Part shown: positions 26,724-35,926 of the stretch, piece after piece
How positions within the stretch are numbered: the first letter of the stretch is position 1
Layout: each line of letters begins with the position of its first letter
Assembly: GCF_040564635.1 (NCBI RefSeq)
Contig: NZ_CP159837.1
Location: forward strand, 1,305,001 to 1,369,000
Reading direction: 5' to 3'
Source of the DNA: Planktothricoides raciborskii GIHE-MW2
Lineage (GTDB): Bacteria > Cyanobacteriota > Cyanobacteriia > Cyanobacteriales > Laspinemataceae
DNA length: 64,000 nucleotides
Made by a program: the position numbers and the translations under genes
Notes under the pieces: generated by a model
Seen by the model: the letters and a program-made list of their open reading frames with translations, nothing else
What the model was told of the DNA's origin: nothing
The model's database searches: none

Positions 26724-27992
26724 TTAATGGATAATTTCTTTAATTTGTGATACCAGTCGGTCGATTTCTGACTCTAAGGTAAAATAGTGAACGCAAGCGC
26801 GAAAACAATGGGGATGGGGAATCGTGCGGATGATAATTTTATTAGTTTCTAAAGTTTTGCTTAATGATTCATAAGTTATGGCTTTGTTTAACCGCTTGGG
26901 TTCGATTTGGAAAGAAACTAACCCACTTTCTGGGGCGGTATGACGTAAACAAGTAATCCCAGGAATTTCGGTTAATTTTTGCCAAAGATATGCGCTCAAT
27001 TGGAGAATTTTTTGATAACGTTCTTGGGCATTGCCCCATTGATGATGCAAGGCGATCGCCTCTCGCAAACCCGTATATAAAGGATAAGCAGAAGTGGCTA
27101 ATTCAAACTTACGAGCATCGGGTTTCCATCCTAGGGGATTTTCTGCCGCATCAAATAGTAATCCCCGCCAGCCAATAAATGTGGGATGGAGGTTATTTTG
27201 GGCATCAGGATGAATATAAAGCCCACCCACTCCCCCAGGACCGCCCCACCATTTATGGCCGGTAAAACTATAAAAGTCAACGCCTATTTTTGGTAGGTTT
27301 AAGGGCAGAACGCCGACCGATTGAGCGGCATCCACTAAGACTTTAATTTTATTTTTAAATCCCCTATGTTCTGGTTGTTGATTCACATTATGGCATAATT
27401 GCATTATCCGGTCAAGAGGTAAAAGTTGCCCCGTATTCCACAGGATATGGCTGATGACTAATAATCGGGTATTTGGTCTTAAATATTGGGAAATTACCTC
27501 TACTACATCTCCCTGATTTAAGGTAGGAATTAAGGGACAAATAGATACTTCTATTTTAAATCGGCGTTGGATTTCTTCTATGGCGGCAATTACCCCCGGA
27601 TGTTCGCTGTCCGTCATTAGTAAATGATCGCTCGGTTGCCAGTCTAAACCCCATAAGGCAATGTTACAGCCCCCAGTGGTATTTTCGGTGAATGCAATTG
27701 TTTCTGGGGCTACCCCTAATTCAGCGGCGATCGCTTTTCGGGTTTGATAGCATTCTGCCGCTACCCATTGATTTCGGCTTTCTGAGTAGGGGCCAATTTC
27801 TTGCAGATAGGTATGAGCATCGGCGATCGCATTTAAGGCTTGTTGGGGCATTACCCCTTGTCCCCCATAGTTAAAATAGGCTTTATTTTTTAAGCCGGGA
27901 AATTGCGATCGGTAGAGGTCTAATCCTGATTTTTGGTAATCTGATTTTTGGTAATCTGATTTTTGGTAATCTGATTTTTGGTAATCGTTCAT
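26724..27992 (-). CDS. Class V aminotransferase-fold enzyme, L-cysteine/cystine lyase (C-DES) like
   Basis: 422 aa PLP enzyme of the NifS/CsdB superfamily. The PLP lysine lies in FTGHKWWGGPGGVGGLYI (about residue 260), the aspartate contact in VLVDAAQSVG (about 243), the cofactor Thr region in FTENTTGGCNIAL, and DSEHPGV corresponds to the His-stacking loop. It lacks the mobile-loop cysteine pattern of true desulfurases and most resembles Synechocystis C-DES, which cleaves cystine to cysteine persulfide, pyruvate and ammonia for Fe-S assembly. The N terminus carries four DYQKS units from a 15-bp minisatellite; the native protein probably starts near LDLYRSQFPGL, with the repeat an added extension. 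Confidence 0.82.
   Translation of the reverse strand: MNDYQKSDYQKSDYQKSDYQKSGLDLYRSQFPGLKNKAYFNYGGQGVMPQQALNAIADAHTYLQEIGPYSESRNQWVAAECYQTRKAIAAELGVAPETIAFTENTTGGCNIALWGLDWQPSDHLLMTDSEHPGVIAAIEEIQRRFKIEVSICPLIPTLNQGDVVEVISQYLRPNTRLLVISHILWNTGQLLPLDRIMQLCHNVNQQPEHRGFKNKIKVLVDAAQSVGVLPLNLPKIGVDFYSFTGHKWWGGPGGVGGLYIHPDAQNNLHPTFIGWRGLLFDAAENPLGWKPDARKFELATSAYPLYTGLREAIALHHQWGNAQERYQKILQLSAYLWQKLTEIPGITCLRHTAPESGLVSFQIEPKRLNKAITYESLSKTLETNKIIIRTIPHPHCFRACVHYFTLESEIDRLVSQIKEIIH
27923..27989. repeat. 15-bp in-frame minisatellite, four copies
   Basis: Four copies of a 15-bp unit (TGATTTTTGGTAATC on plus), encoding DYQKS four times right after the start of the lyase-like gene. Confidence 0.9.
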
Positions 27993-28005
27993 GGTCGGTA
28001 AAAAA

Positions 28006-28557
28006 TTATATTTCTTTGGTAAAATATATTTTGGGGAATTTTTCCGTAATCATCATGGTTGGTTGCCGGTTGGAACGAACACAATAGGTACGAAATAGGA
28101 GAGGTTCTTCTTCAGAAATATTAAAATAACTGGATAAACCATTGGCGGGTTGTTTGCCGGTATCCAGAATTTCTTTAAAGGTTTCGACCTTTTGTTCCAG
28201 CCAAATTTTGCCAATGGGGGTTTTGGTTTCTAATAATTCTTTTTTAAATTTAGGTTCCAGGCGATCCAAGACTAAAATCGATTCGGCATAAATATAATTT
28301 CGCCGACTGATTTTTCCTTGGAGTAAAATTTTGCGTTCCCAGACCTCCGCCCCTTGGCTTAAATCCATTTCCGGGATATCATGGTCTAGTTGGATGTTTT
28401 TTTCTGAGAGTTTGACTAATTGAATTTGTTCAAAAAAATATGCCTCTAGCATATCCGTGACGGTGCCATCGGTGGTGAGTAAGATGCGTTCAAAAATACT
28501 CAGCTTAGAAGGATCGATGTGACTACGATGTAAAGATTGATCTAGGTCGTTTCTCAT
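28006..28557 (-). CDS. Chorismate lyase (DUF98/UbiC-like)
   Basis: 183 aa from the ATG at 28557; an upstream TTG at 28626 in the same frame adds an unconserved stretch and was rejected. Family marks: LSIFERILLTTDGTVTDMLEAYF (conserved in DUF98 chorismate lyases), the RKILLQGKISRRNYIYAESILV strand with substrate-contact Arg, and the closing RTYCVRSNRQPTMMITEKFP. In Synechocystis the homologue sll1797 makes 4-hydroxybenzoate from chorismate, the first step of plastoquinone ring synthesis. The gap to the C-DES-like start is 13 bp, so the two probably share a transcript, though no functional tie is known. Confidence 0.85.
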   Translation of the reverse strand: MRNDLDQSLHRSHIDPSKLSIFERILLTTDGTVTDMLEAYFFEQIQLVKLSEKNIQLDHDIPEMDLSQGAEVWERKILLQGKISRRNYIYAESILVLDRLEPKFKKELLETKTPIGKIWLEQKVETFKEILDTGKQPANGLSSYFNISEEEPLLFRTYCVRSNRQPTMMITEKFPKIYFTKEI

Positions 28558-28791
28558 CGGAAAATGGGTTTTTTTTGGCGGACAATCAAGATTACTATAG
28601 CATTTTTCTGAGGAAAATTTCCCCAATTTTTAAGCATCAGTCAGGGCGATCGCGCTCAAGCTGGGGAAGTCTGACCCCTGGAAGCTGACCTCGGAAAGAA
28701 ATTTAGATCGATTCAGCGGATTCTCCGGCTGAGAAATTGCTACCCTAGAATCGATGACCAATAAATTCAGGGAAGACTTGCCTAAAAAACT

Positions 28792-30246
28792 ATGCCGGAA
28801 TTAGGGGAGATATTGCAAGAGCGCTATCAACTCCAACAGCAGTTGAGCGATAACCCAGTAAGAGAAACTTGGTTGGCGGTGGATCTGACCACCGAGGAAC
28901 TTGTCGTTGTCAAGTTATTGCTGTTTGGCGGTCAGAACCCTTGGCAAAATTTGAAACTGTTTGAACGGGAGGCTAAGGTGCTGCAAAATTTACAGCATCC
29001 GGCTATTCCCCGTTATCGGGATTATTTTGCGATCGACGACCAAAAACTATGGTCGGGGTTGGTTCAGGATTATATTCCGGGGTCTTCGTTGCTGGAGTTG
29101 CTCTCGCGCGGTCGCAAGTTTACCGAGGAAGAGGTGCGATCGCTGGCCGTATCCTTATTAAATATTCTCATCTATTTACATGAGTTAAATCCGCCGGTAC
29201 TGCACCGAGATATTAAACCGAGCAATATTATTTTTGGGGAAAATGAGCAGGTTTATTTAGTGGATTTTGGCGCTGTCCAAGACCGCAGTTTCTCCGACGG
29301 CAAAAGTTTTACTGTGGTCGGGACTTATGGCTATACTCCCTTAGAACAATTTGCCGGTCAAACTGTCCCGGCATCGGATTTATATGCCTTGGGCGCTACC
29401 TTAATCCATTTGCTGACGGGCACCCAACCGGCAGAGTTATTAAAGCAAAATTTACGCTTAGAATTTCGCGCTCGCCTGAATGCTAATTTAAGTGCTTATT
29501 TTGTCCAGTGGTTAGAACTTTTGGTGGAACCCCAGTTAGACCAACGGTTTACCAGTGCGAGACAGGCGATCGCGGCTTTAGAAAAAAAATATGCCCTGCC
29601 CGGAGACACCAAGACGAGAGATACCAGCACGATTTTGCCGCCAGATAACAGTCAAATTCTGGTGAATTATACGGCTAAAAAACTAGAAATTTGTCTGCCA
29701 GAACCGGGGATAAGAATATTAGAATTCGGGAAACAACTGATTGAAAAATGTATTCAAGCCGCCGAAGGAGCAATTAGCGCTATTCAAAATAGTACCCACG
29801 GTTCTGACCTCAGTTCCCGCATTTTTGTTTATGCCATTGTGGGGATTGGAACTGTCACTTTTCTTTCCCTGACTTTAAATTTGGCGATCGGGATTTTACC
29901 CTTTTTAGTCCCGGTGGTGATTGGGGCAAGTTTGACTGACTATTTTGAACGGACTTATCTTTATTTTGACCGCACTACGGACACTTTTACGATTGCCCAA
30001 AAGCGTCTAGGGTTGACTTACCGAAATGCGATCGGGATTATTTCAGAAATTCAAGAAATAAGTCTTTTCTATGACCGGCGTAAATTGGTGATTGGGGTAA
30101 TGATTACCGCTGGACCAAAACCGGGGGAATATCAGCAATATTCTTTTGGCAATTTAGGCCGTAAACTTACCGAAGAAGAATCTCTTTGGTTAGTCCAGCA
30201 AATTAAAGATTGGTTAGAAATAAACCCTGATAAGCAAGGGATTTAA
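28792..30246 (+). CDS. Serine/threonine protein kinase with C-terminal membrane segments
   Basis: 484 aa. The kinase domain (about 10-270) has the ATP-site lysine in VVVKLLLFGG (Lys41), the catalytic loop HRDIKPSNIIF (about 141), the metal-binding DFGAVQD, the activation segment ending GTYGYTPLEQFAG and DLYALGATLIHLLTG. The glycine loop is weak (LSDNPVRETW), as in many cyanobacterial SpkA/B-group kinases. After a linker there are two hydrophobic stretches (about 340-385) and a conserved beta-rich tail (YFDRTTDTFTIAQKRLG) that is probably cytosolic. Likely a membrane-bound Hanks-type kinase; substrates unknown. Monocistronic. Confidence 0.9.
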   Translation: MPELGEILQERYQLQQQLSDNPVRETWLAVDLTTEELVVVKLLLFGGQNPWQNLKLFEREAKVLQNLQHPAIPRYRDYFAIDDQKLWSGLVQDYIPGSSLLELLSRGRKFTEEEVRSLAVSLLNILIYLHELNPPVLHRDIKPSNIIFGENEQVYLVDFGAVQDRSFSDGKSFTVVGTYGYTPLEQFAGQTVPASDLYALGATLIHLLTGTQPAELLKQNLRLEFRARLNANLSAYFVQWLELLVEPQLDQRFTSARQAIAALEKKYALPGDTKTRDTSTILPPDNSQILVNYTAKKLEICLPEPGIRILEFGKQLIEKCIQAAEGAISAIQNSTHGSDLSSRIFVYAIVGIGTVTFLSLTLNLAIGILPFLVPVVIGASLTDYFERTYLYFDRTTDTFTIAQKRLGLTYRNAIGIISEIQEISLFYDRRKLVIGVMITAGPKPGEYQQYSFGNLGRKLTEEESLWLVQQIKDWLEINPDKQGI

Positions 30247-30261
30247 TTAAGCAATCAGGAA

Positions 30262-30334
30262 TCAAAGAAACCGGGTTTATGTTGTGGGTTTATGGGAGAA
30301 CTTTTATCTGCCGAAAATCAACCCGGTTTCTCTT
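30262..30334. repeat. GAAACCGGGTTT inverted pair at convergent gene ends
   Basis: AAAGAAACCGGGTTTA (30260s) and AACCCGGTTTCTC (about 30321-30334) can pair across a loop of about 45 bases, between the kinase stop and the Mut7-C gene. Same family as 5966-6031. Confidence 0.65.
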
Positions 30335-30369
30335 GTTTAAAGGGCTACTTATCTGCACAAGAAGCACCC

Positions 30370-31119
30370 CTAGAATCCGGCTGGGCGATCGGCGCGAACT
30401 TCAGCAATAAACTGTAGCATTTTTTCATAGTGAGAACCTTTCCAGTAAATTTTGCCACAATCGAGACATTGGCGAAATTCATCATGGCTTTCTTTCGTTT
30501 TTGGGGGAATTTGTTGGGCAATTGTTTCTTTATCCACTGCTTTGACCGAACCATTACAGTGAATACACCGAGAAAAGGGTTTAATCCCATCAAATAGATT
30601 AAATCTTTGCAGGACTTCCCGTAGTTGTCGCTCCGGGTCGGTGTTTCTTACCCAGTAACCATGAGTGACAATTTTCCGTTTAAGTAAGCCAATATCTCGC
30701 GTGAGTAAAATGCGGTTTTCCTGGCTAGAAACATCGGCTAGTTCCTCATCGGGATAATCATTCCGATATAGGGTATCAAATCCCATTCGGCGTAAGTATG
30801 CTGCCAGTTTTCCTAAGTGTAAATCGAGGACAAATCGTGGTTCTGGTTCAGGACGCAAGGGCAGAAATTGGGCATTTTCTATGGAGTATGAAATGGGATA
30901 AATATGGCATTGGTCATTATTTTGGACTAAGTAGGAAAAGTCAACGGGAATTCCATTGACAATTATTCCATGAACTTCGGGATGGGGCACCCCGAAAGAA
31001 GCAATCATGTCTTTAATTGATGGGTGTTCTTTAAAGTGATGGGTAAATGGCCGATTTTTCCGCTCATCGGCTAAAAATATATTCAGGTCTGCATAGAAGC
31101 AAAATATGGCTTGATTCAT
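30370..31119 (-). CDS. Mut7-C RNase domain protein with N-terminal ubiquitin-like fold
   Basis: 249 aa. Residues 1-85 form a beta-grasp domain (FCFYADLNIFL...IVNGIPVDFSYLVQNNDQCHIYPIS). Residues 95 on are the Mut7-C PIN-like RNase: FVLDLHLGKLAAYLRRMGFDTLYRND, then ILLTRDIGLLKRK with acidic residues of the PIN active site, and a zinc ribbon CIHCNG...CLDCGKIYWKGSHYEKM. The beta-grasp plus Mut7-C arrangement is known widely in bacteria; the RNA target is unknown. Monocistronic, ATG at 31119. Confidence 0.9.
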   Translation of the reverse strand: MNQAIFCFYADLNIFLADERKNRPFTHHFKEHPSIKDMIASFGVPHPEVHGIIVNGIPVDFSYLVQNNDQCHIYPISYSIENAQFLPLRPEPEPRFVLDLHLGKLAAYLRRMGFDTLYRNDYPDEELADVSSQENRILLTRDIGLLKRKIVTHGYWVRNTDPERQLREVLQRFNLFDGIKPFSRCIHCNGSVKAVDKETIAQQIPPKTKESHDEFRQCLDCGKIYWKGSHYEKMLQFIAEVRADRPAGF

Positions 31120-31390
31120 AAGTTTTTTGGGGATTGAAATAATTTTTTGCCCGATCGCGGTTTTTTCTCAGCCTAACACAAGGAACTCAGCCGATCGCCC
31201 CACGGTCTAGTTTCTCTGGATCCCCCCGATGGTCAAAAGTCGGTCTGAGGAGGCGATCGCACGGATTATTTCCCAGGAGTCATGGGTCGGGTTGTACTAG
31301 ATTTAAGTAAGAGACAGCGCTTAGAATAAGGGTTTTTTCTTTTCTCTCTACTATAATTAGGGTAAGTTGATCGTAAGAGAATAATCGGCC

Positions 31391-31789
31391 ATGAACCAAA
31401 ATGATAAAGTGATTATCACCGCTTTTATTTATGCTTTAACCCGCTTGGATAAGAAACTCCCCACGACTGTACTGAATCAGTTGGGGATGATCCAAGATGT
31501 GGCCGATCATGCCCGACGATTAGAAATGGTGGCGTCAAGTTATACGGATTTGGCAAGATTATATGAGGAAGAATACGATCGCCTCTTGGTTGATGCCAGC
31601 GATCGGAGAAAAGGCTATCTGCCGACTTTTGACAGCAGTGAATATGATAGGGATCTGGAAAAACTGGCAGAATGCATTTGTCATTCTCCTAACCCAGTTC
31701 AAGCGGCAAAAGATGCAGTAAATTCTTCCAAAAATTGCAGAATTAACCAATTTTTTCAGCACATCTTTAACCCATCTCACGCAAACTAA
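31391..31789 (+). CDS. Hypothetical protein, alpha-helical
   Basis: 132 aa, not recognised. Predicted mostly helical: VIITAFIYALTRLDKKLPTTVLNQLGMI and HARRLEMVASSYTDLARLYEEEYDRLL, then a linker and AECICHSPNPVQAAKDAV. Three cysteines (CICHS, NCRI) lie in the C-terminal third. No signal or membrane segment. The frame contains HIP1-related CGATCGCC sites used as ordinary codons and has an A/T-rich promoter-like stretch (TATAAT at about 31351) upstream, which supports a real gene. Confidence 0.65.
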   Translation: MNQNDKVIITAFIYALTRLDKKLPTTVLNQLGMIQDVADHARRLEMVASSYTDLARLYEEEYDRLLVDASDRRKGYLPTFDSSEYDRDLEKLAECICHSPNPVQAAKDAVNSSKNCRINQFFQHIFNPSHAN

Positions 31790-32052
31790 TCATTAGGAAT
31801 ATTCGGGGGGTCAGCGGGAGTACCTTGCCCTCCCCGGATCCATCAGAGGGTCAGCGGGGGTTTTACCAGTGAGAGTTTCCGGTGAGAAATTTTCCATGAA
31901 AGAATGAAAAAATAGTTAAATTTAGGATGAAAAATAGCGGGGTTGTGATCTGAAGCATTGTCACATCAGGAAAAGTCCGTTAATTAATAAAGAAAAGTCA
32001 ACCCCAGATCCTATTCAGCCCCTAAAAATGGGGTATCACCCCTCGATTCCTT

Positions 32053-32751
32053 ATGTTAATTAAGCATAATATCAACGGACTAGAACTGAAATCCCAGTGG
32101 CAATTTTTATTCCATAATTCGGTGAGCGATCGCCGAGAAGAGAGAAAAGTTTTACTGGATCTGATTCGTGCATATTCCAGTAACAGTCGCTTTTATCACG
32201 GTTTGGATCATATTAAACATACTTTAGCCGTGATTGCTAGTTTGCAAAGCCAAGCGAAAAATTACTCGGCGATTCAGTTAGCGGCTTGGTTTCATGATGC
32301 GATTTACAATCCGATGGTCACAGATAACGAAGAAAAAAGTGCCGAATATGCCGCGAAAGTGTTAACAAAACTGAATATTTCCTCCTCCACTATTGATGCG
32401 GTGACTCAGATGATCTTAAATACGAAAGATCATCAAGCAGCCCCAGAGGATATTGATAGTCAAATTCTCCTGGATGCTGATTTGGCGATTTTAGGAGAAG
32501 ATGAAGCCAGCTACCAGTTTTATGCCAGAGGAATTCGTCGAGAATATGGCTATTTAGGTGGGGAGGAATATTGCTTAGGACGACTCAATGTTTTGAAAAA
32601 GTTGTTGCAGCGATCGCGCATCTATTATACGGAGCCAATGTTTCAGCAATATGAAGCCAAAGCCCGTCATAATATGCTTTTAGAAATTACCGCTATTTCT
32701 AGCCAAGATAGCTGTTTAGGATTCTACGGTGACATATACTCAGCGGCTTGA
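32053..32751 (+). CDS. HD-domain metal-dependent phosphohydrolase-like protein
   Basis: 232 aa of the COG4339-type HD family. Metal-site motifs: RFYHGLDHIKHTLAV (about 48-62), AAWFHDAIYNP with the HD dyad (about 77-87), LILNTKDHQ (about 125) and ILLDADLAILG (about 143-153). The YYTEPMFQQYEAKARHNM end is typical. The substrate is unknown; the family lies close to nucleotidases and predicted phosphohydrolases. It is followed after 143 bp by psbQ on the same strand. Confidence 0.88.
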   Translation: MLIKHNINGLELKSQWQFLFHNSVSDRREERKVLLDLIRAYSSNSRFYHGLDHIKHTLAVIASLQSQAKNYSAIQLAAWFHDAIYNPMVTDNEEKSAEYAAKVLTKLNISSSTIDAVTQMILNTKDHQAAPEDIDSQILLDADLAILGEDEASYQFYARGIRREYGYLGGEEYCLGRLNVLKKLLQRSRIYYTEPMFQQYEAKARHNMLLEITAISSQDSCLGFYGDIYSAA

Positions 32752-32894
32752 TCCTTCCCAGAGCAACGCAAACAAGGCAAAATTGTGTTTCCCCTGTCGG
32801 CTTTGTCGGTATTTCTTCTTGCCTAGGTCTAGAAAAGGGGCACACACTGTCGCATAATCTTATTTGGTAATAACTGTAGAAAATTATCAAGGCA

Positions 32895-33341
32895 ATGAAA
32901 CGCTATAAATCGATTTTAGCCAGCATTCTGGCAGTGGTCATGGTGTTTTTGGTCAGTTGCGGCAGTCCCACCCCGACCAAACCTCCTGCTTATACTCCAG
33001 AAACTCTGGAGCAAATTAGCTCTTATGAATCTAAACTCCTGTCATTTCGCGATCGCATGACCGAGTTAGAAGGATTTATCGCCGCTAAAGATTGGGTCAA
33101 TGTCCGCAGCTTGATTCACGGACCTCTGGGTTCTCTGCGTCAGGACATGAGCTATGTGAGCCGTCTGCTGCTACTGCCTTCGGAACAAAAAACTGCTTTG
33201 GCAGAAGCCCGCGATATTTTCCGTCACCTAGAAGCGATCGATCAAGCGGCTGAAGCCCGAAACTATGCACTGGCACGGGATAACTATGCAGAAGCCCTAA
33301 AAGATTTCGATCGGTTCTTTACTTTGCTCCCGACTAGCTAG
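32895..33341 (+). CDS. psbQ: Photosystem II lipoprotein PsbQ (CyanoQ)
   Basis: 148 aa. N-terminal signal with lipobox LVSC (Cys22), then a Pro-rich linker (GSPTPTKPPAYTPE) and a four-helix bundle: LEQISSYESKLLSFRDRMTELEG, WVNVRSLIHGPLGSLRQDMSYVSRLLLLP, TALAEARDIFRHLEAIDQAA and YALARDNYAEALKDFDRFFTLLP. RSLIHGPLGSLRQDM is the most conserved PsbQ stretch. The lipid-anchored protein sits on the lumenal side of PSII and stabilises the oxygen-evolving complex. 66 bp before the FAD oxidase gene, same strand. Confidence 0.93.
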   Translation: MKRYKSILASILAVVMVFLVSCGSPTPTKPPAYTPETLEQISSYESKLLSFRDRMTELEGFIAAKDWVNVRSLIHGPLGSLRQDMSYVSRLLLLPSEQKTALAEARDIFRHLEAIDQAAEARNYALARDNYAEALKDFDRFFTLLPTS

Positions 33342-33406
33342 GTTTCCAGGTTAAGTGAGAAGTTGTGATACACTTCTCACTTTATTGTTTATGGGGAATA
33401 GATCAG

Positions 33407-34537
33407 ATGAGCCATGTGGTTGTGATTGGCTGTGGGGTGGTAGGGGCAGCGATCGCATTTGAACTCAGCCGAGTGCCCGGTTTACAAGTCACGGCGATCG
33501 ATCGCCAACATCCGGGACAAGGTGCCACCAGTGCCGCCCTAGGGGTTTTGATGGGAGCCATTAGCCAGAAGGTGAAAGGCAGGGCGTGGCAACTCCGACA
33601 CCAAAGTATGCAGCGCTATGAAACCCTGATTCCTGAGTTGGAAGCTTTGACTCAGAAGAAAATTCCCTTCAACCGTCAGGGAATTCTCAAGCTTTGTTTT
33701 GCCGGTGAAAATATGTCCAAGTGGGAAGAATTGGCGCAGTTACGGGAAAGTCAAGGTCTGCCGTTAAAAATTCTCCATCCCGGTGAGGTTCGTTCGCAGT
33801 ATCCGCAATTGGGAAATCTCGATACATTAATTGCGGCGGTATATTCCCCAAGCGATCGCCAAGTTCATCCCGTTCTCCTCACCCAAGCTTTAGTGGAGGC
33901 GGCCCAATGCCATGAGGTGAAATTTCAGTTTGATGTCACCGTTGAAGGCTTTAAAACCGTTGCCGGGGAGAATTCTACCCAGTCCGTGACTGTGGTTCAG
34001 ACTAACCGGGGGGATTTAACCGCCGATTGGCTGGTGGTGGCGGCTGGGTTGGGTTCCACCCCGCTGACCGCTGAGTTGCAACAGCCTGTTTCCGTTACCC
34101 CGGTTCTGGGACAAGCCCTGCAATTACGTCTGAGTCATCCTTTGGGCAATCCTGACTGCCAGCCGGTGATTACTGGGGATGATGTACACATTGTCCCTTG
34201 TGTAGATTCTGGGTTAACGGAATCGATGGACTATTGGGTGGGGGCTACGGTGGAATTTCCCAGGGAATTTCCCCTCACGGCGATCGCCGCCGATGAAAGC
34301 CTGTTAGAAGAGGTGTGGCAACGAGCGATCGCCTTCTGTCCTGACTTGGCGAAGGCTACGATTGTGCGAAAATGGTCGGGTTTACGTCCCCGACCCCAGG
34401 AACAGTCAGCCCCCGTACTCGGCCCAATGCCCGGATATGATAATGTGCTGTTGGCCACAGGTCATTATCGCAATGGGGTGTTATTAGCCCCCGCCACGGC
34501 GATCGCTATTCGTGATGTGATCGTCGGGAAAATTTGA
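33407..34537 (+). CDS. FAD-dependent amino acid oxidase-like protein (DAO family)
   Basis: 376 aa from the ATG at 33407, chosen since the FAD motif VVVIGCGVVGAAIAFEL then falls at residues 4-20 and GGGGAAT-like sequence precedes it; an in-frame start at 33365 adds 14 unconserved residues. The DAO fold is shown by HPGQGATSAALGVLMGA (about 40-56), the middle HPVLLTQALVEAA and the C-terminal GLRPRPQEQSAPVLGPMPGY and LATGHYRNGVLLAPATA (FAD closing motif). It resembles glycine oxidase ThiO, which supplies dehydroglycine for thiamine; no thi gene is in the window, so the substrate is left open. Confidence 0.85.
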   Translation: MSHVVVIGCGVVGAAIAFELSRVPGLQVTAIDRQHPGQGATSAALGVLMGAISQKVKGRAWQLRHQSMQRYETLIPELEALTQKKIPFNRQGILKLCFAGENMSKWEELAQLRESQGLPLKILHPGEVRSQYPQLGNLDTLIAAVYSPSDRQVHPVLLTQALVEAAQCHEVKFQFDVTVEGFKTVAGENSTQSVTVVQTNRGDLTADWLVVAAGLGSTPLTAELQQPVSVTPVLGQALQLRLSHPLGNPDCQPVITGDDVHIVPCVDSGLTESMDYWVGATVEFPREFPLTAIAADESLLEEVWQRAIAFCPDLAKATIVRKWSGLRPRPQEQSAPVLGPMPGYDNVLLATGHYRNGVLLAPATAIAIRDVIVGKI

Positions 34538-34673
34538 TGGTTTTCCAGGGGTGGAAAAACTGGGTTTTTGTCATACTAATTTCAAAAATTATTGCTACTT
34601 ATTGCTACAATACGTCCCCCCCCTTTTTTAAGGGGGGCTAGGGGGGATCGAGATGTAATGACATCGCCAACCA

Positions 34674-35369
34674 TTAACGCCGAAATTGTTTAAAAATTTC
34701 TTGGGTATAAATATATTGGATTAAACTGAGAGAATGAAAAGAAACCCCGGTTTTTGCTTGACTCAAATGGGAGGTATCGCCATTTAATTCCATTTGCCAT
34801 TGTTCTCCGGAACCAACCAGTTTAATTAAAGAACAAAGAGAGGAACGAATTTTCGCCCGATCCCCCACCAGTTTACGAGTCATATTCACCAAGCTGGCAC
34901 CATGACTAATAATTAAAAGATTACCCGGAAATTCTTTACTTAAACGTTTAATCGTATCTCCCGCTCGTTTTTTGGCAACTGCCAGGGTTTCTGGGTAGCA
35001 AACAGGAACGCGATCGCGATAGTTAAGGTCAATGCGGGGAAACCGTTGGGCTAACATTTCTAAAGGCAAAAGTTCGGGCTTAATAGCACAAAAAGGAAAA
35101 CTCAAACATTCAGCCGCCCCGGACTCTATTTTAATCGGTAAATTCAGCACTTCTGCCACATAATGGGCTGTTTGTACCGTCCGCAAAAATGGAGAAGCAA
35201 AAATATGGGCGATCGGTTCTAAAGCCAGCCGCTGCGCCAACTCTTGCGCTTGTTGAATACCATCCGCAGACAGTCCCGGATCAAACGGGCGATCGGCGGT
35301 TTTAATCCAATTAAAATCGACAAAATCTTCGCGATTTCCATGTCGGGCAATCCAAATTGTCTTAGTCAT
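34674..35369 (-). CDS. Histidine phosphatase superfamily protein (phosphoglycerate mutase-like)
   Basis: 231 aa. Catalytic motif WIARHGNREDF (residues 6-16, with the phospho-His), FASPFLRTVQTAHYVAE (Arg and second pocket, about 56-72), a Glu in SGAAECLSF and the second catalytic His in LLIISHGASLV (about 152). This matches the UBASH3/TFIIIC-tau like branch, with a long insert between. Probable phosphatase of unknown substrate. The start ATG lies 2 bases from a CAACAACCAACAA tract that begins the composite repeat at 35371. Confidence 0.87.
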   Translation of the reverse strand: MTKTIWIARHGNREDFVDFNWIKTADRPFDPGLSADGIQQAQELAQRLALEPIAHIFASPFLRTVQTAHYVAEVLNLPIKIESGAAECLSFPFCAIKPELLPLEMLAQRFPRIDLNYRDRVPVCYPETLAVAKKRAGDTIKRLSKEFPGNLLIISHGASLVNMTRKLVGDRAKIRSSLCSLIKLVGSGEQWQMELNGDTSHLSQAKTGVSFHSLSLIQYIYTQEIFKQFRR

Positions 35370-35370
35370 G

Positions 35371-35890
35371 CTTGTTGGTTGTTGGTTGTTAGTTGTTGGT
35401 TGTTAGTTGGGGAACGGGGAAATTTATAAGTGAAAAGTTAAAAGTTAAAAGTCGTAGGGGAGAATGGCCATTCGCCCGTACAAAAGTCGTAGGGGAGAAT
35501 GGCCATTCGCCCGTACAAAAGTCGTAGGGGAGAATGGCCATTCGCCCGTACAAAAGTCGTAGGGGAGAATGGCCATTCGCCCGTACAAAAGTCGTAGGGG
35601 AGAATGGCCATTCGCCCGTACAAAAGTCGTAGGGGAGAATGGCCATTCGCCCGTACAAAAGTCGTAGGGGAGAATGGCCATTCGCCCGTACAAAAGTCGT
35701 AGGGGAGAATGGCCATATAGCCTGACGGCATGGGCTTCGCCTAACGCCCGTACAAGTTAAAAGTTAAAAGTGAAACGAAATATCACTATTCACTATTCAC
35801 TATTCACTATTCACTATTCACTCTCTCCTCTGCTTCCCTGTTGCCTGTTCGATTGGCGGCTGCTCCCTGTTGGTTGTTGGTTTTTTGACC
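35371..35890. repeat. Composite repeat leader, locus 3, with amplified palindrome
   Basis: Plus order: TTGTTGGTTGTTAG tract (35371-35409), GGGGAACGGGGAAA (35409-35422), AAGTGAAAAGTTAAAAG units (35429-35450), seven identical 35-bp palindromic units plus an eighth variant (35451-about 35754), a second AAGTTAAAAG block, TATCACTATTCAC units (35783-35822), and a TTGGTTGTTGG end. Same order as loci 1 and 2. Three overlapping minus frames in the array are repeat artefacts. Confidence 0.9.
35451..35754. repeat. 35-bp tandem array, seven perfect copies
   Basis: Units start at 35451, 35486, 35521, 35556, 35591, 35626 and 35661 with no base differences; the eighth (35696-35754) is a longer variant with an inserted GCCTGACGG...CTTCGCC segment. 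Each unit contains the 12-bp palindrome GAATGGCCATTC inside a GGGG...CGCCC stem and ends in GTACAAAA. There are no spacers, so it is not a CRISPR. Confidence 0.95.
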
Positions 35891-35926
35891 GTCAAAGGTC
35901 AAAAAAACTCTTTTACAAACGCTATT

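Noticed and set aside
35389-35731. Three overlapping minus-strand open frames of 82-97 aa
   Set aside because: They are translations of the 35-bp tandem repeat in each frame, with no ribosome site.
35451-35754. CRISPR-like tandem array
   Set aside because: The seven units follow one another with no spacers and each is internally palindromic; no cas gene is present.
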